From Pirellulales bacterium (GTDB lineage Bacteria; Planctomycetota; Planctomycetia; Pirellulales; JALHPA01), in the NCBI GenBank assembly GCA_022842745.1, contig JALHPA010000135.1, forward strand, positions 1 through 7,034: a stretch of DNA of 7,034 bases. The letters run 5' to 3'. Under the pieces are notes generated by a model that saw only the letters and a program-made list of their open reading frames with translations, made no database searches and was not told the origin of the DNA. The stretch's first letter is position 1. Each line of letters opens with the position of its first letter. Below are positions 5,090-7,034 of this stretch, piece after piece. A program made the translations under genes and the position numbers.

Positions 5090-6178
5090 GTGCCGCGACT
5101 TGTGTCGGTGATCGTTCTGCTGGCGCTGGTGGTGGTTCTCGGCGCGCTCTTTTTTCGGGTGATGGCCGATTTTCTGGTGCCAGTGTTCCTGGCGGCGCTG
5201 GTGGCGGTGCTGTTGCAACCGGTGCAGCGCTGGATGGTAGCGCGTTGCGGAGGGCGTGTAAGTGTGGCCGCGGGATTAACGACCACCTTGCTGTTGCTCG
5301 TGGTGCTGATACCGTTCGCGATGCTGCTGACCCGCGCCACGGCGGAGGGCATCCGTCTGGTCCGCAGCCAAAAGAGCCTCGGCCCGGACGACTGGAATGT
5401 CGAAAAGCTGGTGGAACAGGTGAACAACCGGTTCGGCCTGCACATTTCGGCCGAGGATGTCGCAGAGGCAAAAAAGACCTTGTGGTCGCGGGCAAACGAG
5501 TGGGTTACCTCAAGAATCAGCACCACGGCGGCGTTCTTTGGAGAGTTGCTATTGGGGCTAGCCGTGATGACGGTGTCGTTGTACTACTTTTTGGTCGACG
5601 GCGAGAACATGATTGTGTCGGTCGGCCGATTGCTACCGTTGGATCTTGGCTATCAGCGACAATTGCTCGACAAATTCGCACAAATGAGTCGGGCCGTATC
5701 GGCGGCTACGCTGCTGTCCGCGGCGGTCCAGACCATTCTGGCCAGCATGGGCTACTTGTTCGTGCAATTGGACTCGGTTTTTCTCTGGACGTTGCTGACC
5801 TTCGTAGCGGCAATGGTCCCGTTTCTCGGCGCGGCGATCGTGTGGGCGCCGGCCGCTTTGTGGTTGTACTTTGGGGCCGAGCGGCACACCGCGGCGATTT
5901 TGCTCGCGATTTGGGGATTTGGCGCGGTGTCCATGGTCGACAATTTCATCAAGCCACTGGTGCTTCAGGGTCAGGCCAAGCTGCACCCGCTCTTGGCGTT
6001 CTTAAGCGTGCTGGGAGGAGTGCAAGCTCTCGGTCCGATCGGGATTTTCGTCGGTCCAATGTCCGTGGCCTTTCTCCAGGCTGGTTTGAAAATGCTCAGC
6101 GTCGAATTGGACGCACTTAAGCAGACGGCTCCCGCGATGGCCGCGACCGTCCCGCCGCCTCCTGCCCCGCCGGGATAG
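5090..6178 (+). CDS. AI-2E (PerM/TqsA) family membrane protein
   Basis: This 362-residue polytopic inner-membrane protein has the usual family length and hydropathy. Helices lie at about 4-23, 25-43 and 62-81. A soluble loop at about 82-142 follows, then helices at 146-167, 204-222, 231-258, 267-284 and 301-334. The C-terminal family signature is clear: MVDNFIKPLVLQG (282-294), then LHPLLAFLSVLGG (298-310), then GPIGIFVGP (315-323). Family members have been linked to autoinducer-2 export or to ion transport, so the substrate here cannot be assigned. The tail (343-362) is proline-rich (TVPPPPAPPG) and probably unstructured. The GTG at 5090 is preferred because it includes the first conserved helix. 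An in-frame ATG at 5162 would cut it off. Only a weak GGAA lies upstream. The gene converges on the kinase gene, 81 bp away. Confidence 0.88.
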   Translation: MPRLVSVIVLLALVVVLGALFFRVMADFLVPVFLAALVAVLLQPVQRWMVARCGGRVSVAAGLTTTLLLLVVLIPFAMLLTRATAEGIRLVRSQKSLGPDDWNVEKLVEQVNNRFGLHISAEDVAEAKKTLWSRANEWVTSRISTTAAFFGELLLGLAVMTVSLYYFLVDGENMIVSVGRLLPLDLGYQRQLLDKFAQMSRAVSAATLLSAAVQTILASMGYLFVQLDSVFLWTLLTFVAAMVPFLGAAIVWAPAALWLYFGAERHTAAILLAIWGFGAVSMVDNFIKPLVLQGQAKLHPLLAFLSVLGGVQALGPIGIFVGPMSVAFLQAGLKMLSVELDALKQTAPAMAATVPPPPAPPG

Positions 6179-6222
6179 CGAGATAGTTCGAGCGGCGCGG
6201 AAGCTGTTTTCGGAACCCGATT

Positions 6223-6258
6223 GCGCTTGGTCGACAGCATGCCGATCGGCCAACGCGC
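6223..6258. terminator. Strong 12-bp hairpin between convergent genes
   Basis: TTGGTCGA (6227-6234) pairs with TCGGCCAA (6246-6253) with one T-G wobble. After a single bulged C at 6254, GCGC (6223-6226) pairs with GCGC (6255-6258), giving a 12-bp stem with an 11-nt loop. It begins one base after the kinase stop codon and 44 bp after the transporter stop. It is therefore well placed as a shared bidirectional transcript end. T-tracts are absent on both strands, so Rho-dependent ending or 3'-end protection is as likely as intrinsic termination. Confidence 0.5.
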
Positions 6259-6259
6259 T

Positions 6260-7034
6260 CTAGACCGAGGTGCGCAGCACTTCGCGGGGAATCAACCGAT
6301 CCAAGGTCGCTTCCAGTTCGCGCCTTTTGATCGGAGTGCTGATCGTCACGCGGTGTTCCGAAACATTCGCCCGATTGGCCCACGACGGGTGCCGCGCCCC
6401 CAAGAGCAGAATGGCTGGGATGGTGCTCGTAGAAGGTTCATCGGCAAAGCGATTGAACGATTCCAAGGCTCGCTCGCCAAGGTCGCTGGTGCTGAAAACG
6501 ACGCAATCGGCTGGCCGATCCCGATCCGTAAACGAGTTGCCGGGACGATGGGGGTCGCTGGTGACCAACACCCGATATCCCATTCGTTTGAATAGCTCGC
6601 GAAACGTATCTTGCAGGGCGGTGCTCGATTCCACAACCATCACGGTGCGCTGCTTGAACACCTGGCCTGTCGCGATGCCTGGCGCGCTTTCTCCGCCGGC
6701 TGCCGCCGACGACAGTTGTTGGGCGACGGCGGATAAATCGGTCAGAAAGTCGCTCGGAGTCTGGTAACGGTCGTCCGGGTTGAGGGCCATCGCCTTGCCG
6801 CAGACCTTGACGATCACTTTTGGAATAGACGGCGCCGCGTCCCCCAAGGGGACGATATTGGTGAACCGCGTCTTGCTCAGCCGCTGCGAGCGGTCTCGTG
6901 TCTCCTGCAGCGGAGGCGCGCCCGCCAGCATGTTGTAGTAGATGCAACCGAGGAAAAAGACGTCGCTGCGAGCGTCGTCCTTGCGGACTCCAGTCGCCCG
7001 TTCCAAAGCCGCATAGTCGATGGTCCGCGGAATC
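6260..7034 (-). CDS. Ser/Thr protein kinase with C-terminal degenerate receiver domain (partial, 5' end outside the window)
   Basis: The visible 257 residues are the C-terminal part. They open in the kinase activation segment (IPRTIDYAALERATG), where the usual APE motif reads ALE. Subdomain IX follows as ARSDVFFLGCIYYNMLAG, with the invariant Asp at 24. Subdomain XI is NPDDRYQTPSDFLTDL, with the invariant Arg at 89. This is a Hanks-type bacterial kinase. After an Ala/Gly/Ser linker (about 105-126), residues 128-250 have the alternating strand-helix order of a response-regulator receiver. The phosphorylation residues are missing: the acidic pair is ES (135-136), the phospho-Asp position is S181, the conserved Ser/Thr is G212 and the Lys is T233. 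The cis-Pro (P234) remains. The domain probably serves protein contact rather than phosphotransfer. The catalytic loop lies outside the window, so kinase activity cannot be judged. Confidence 0.85.
   Translation of the reverse strand, partial: IPRTIDYAALERATGVRKDDARSDVFFLGCIYYNMLAGAPPLQETRDRSQRLSKTRFTNIVPLGDAAPSIPKVIVKVCGKAMALNPDDRYQTPSDFLTDLSAVAQQLSSAAAGGESAPGIATGQVFKQRTVMVVESSTALQDTFRELFKRMGYRVLVTSDPHRPGNSFTDRDRPADCVVFSTSDLGERALESFNRFADEPSTSTIPAILLLGARHPSWANRANVSEHRVTISTPIKRRELEATLDRLIPREVLRTSV

Noticed and set aside
4921..5526. A 201-codon minus-strand frame across the divergent spacer and the AI-2E-family gene
   Set aside because: Its Ser/Thr/Arg-rich composition has no hydrophobic core or motif. 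It lies opposite well-defined membrane helices, so it is an antisense shadow.
1..7034. Mobile element, CRISPR or phage content
   Set aside because: No transposase or integrase motifs, regularly spaced repeats, or long terminal inverted or direct repeats were seen.

Overview
The window looks like a chromosomal segment of a high-GC planctomycete, probably of the Pirellulales type. This is inferred from gene content: a sugar phosphate isomerase with the DLHPAN signature, a large secreted multi-domain beta-rich protein, a Ser/Thr kinase with a C-terminal receiver-like domain, and a remnant resembling the planctomycete TIGR03067 domain. No mobile element, CRISPR array, rRNA or tRNA was recognised.

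Layout. The window opens with the last 19 codons of a plus-strand gene that ends in an outer-membrane beta-signal-like pattern (2-61). It converges on a minus-strand xylose-isomerase-like TIM-barrel protein (118-900). A 130-bp divergent spacer holding a perfect 7-bp inverted repeat (964-983) separates that gene from a plus-strand 875-residue exported protein (1031-3658). The exported protein has a lectin-like N-terminal domain, an Ig-like domain, a degenerate glycosidase-like barrel and a C-terminal NEW3-like sandwich.

The stretch 3659-4253 has no long gene. It contains an imperfect hairpin (3730-3768), a likely 42-residue single-pass membrane microprotein (3863-3991), and a decayed C-terminal piece of a TIGR03067-like gene (4073-4207). 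After it come a minus-strand histidine phosphatase (4254-4886), a 203-bp divergent spacer, and a plus-strand AI-2E/PerM-family membrane protein (5090-6178). That gene converges, across a strong 12-bp hairpin, on the 3' part of a minus-strand Ser/Thr kinase (6260-7034, running off the edge). The kinase ends in a receiver-like domain that has lost its phosphorylation residues.

Functional reading. The genes alternate in orientation, so no operon is evident. The isomerase and the secreted glycosidase-like protein share a divergent control region and both point to carbohydrate handling, so they are a plausible co-regulated pair. The phosphatase, the transporter-like protein and the kinase look like ordinary neighbours with no shared pathway visible. 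The most unusual items are the kinase-pseudoreceiver fusion, the apparently non-catalytic glycosidase-like barrel, the microprotein and the TIGR03067 relic.
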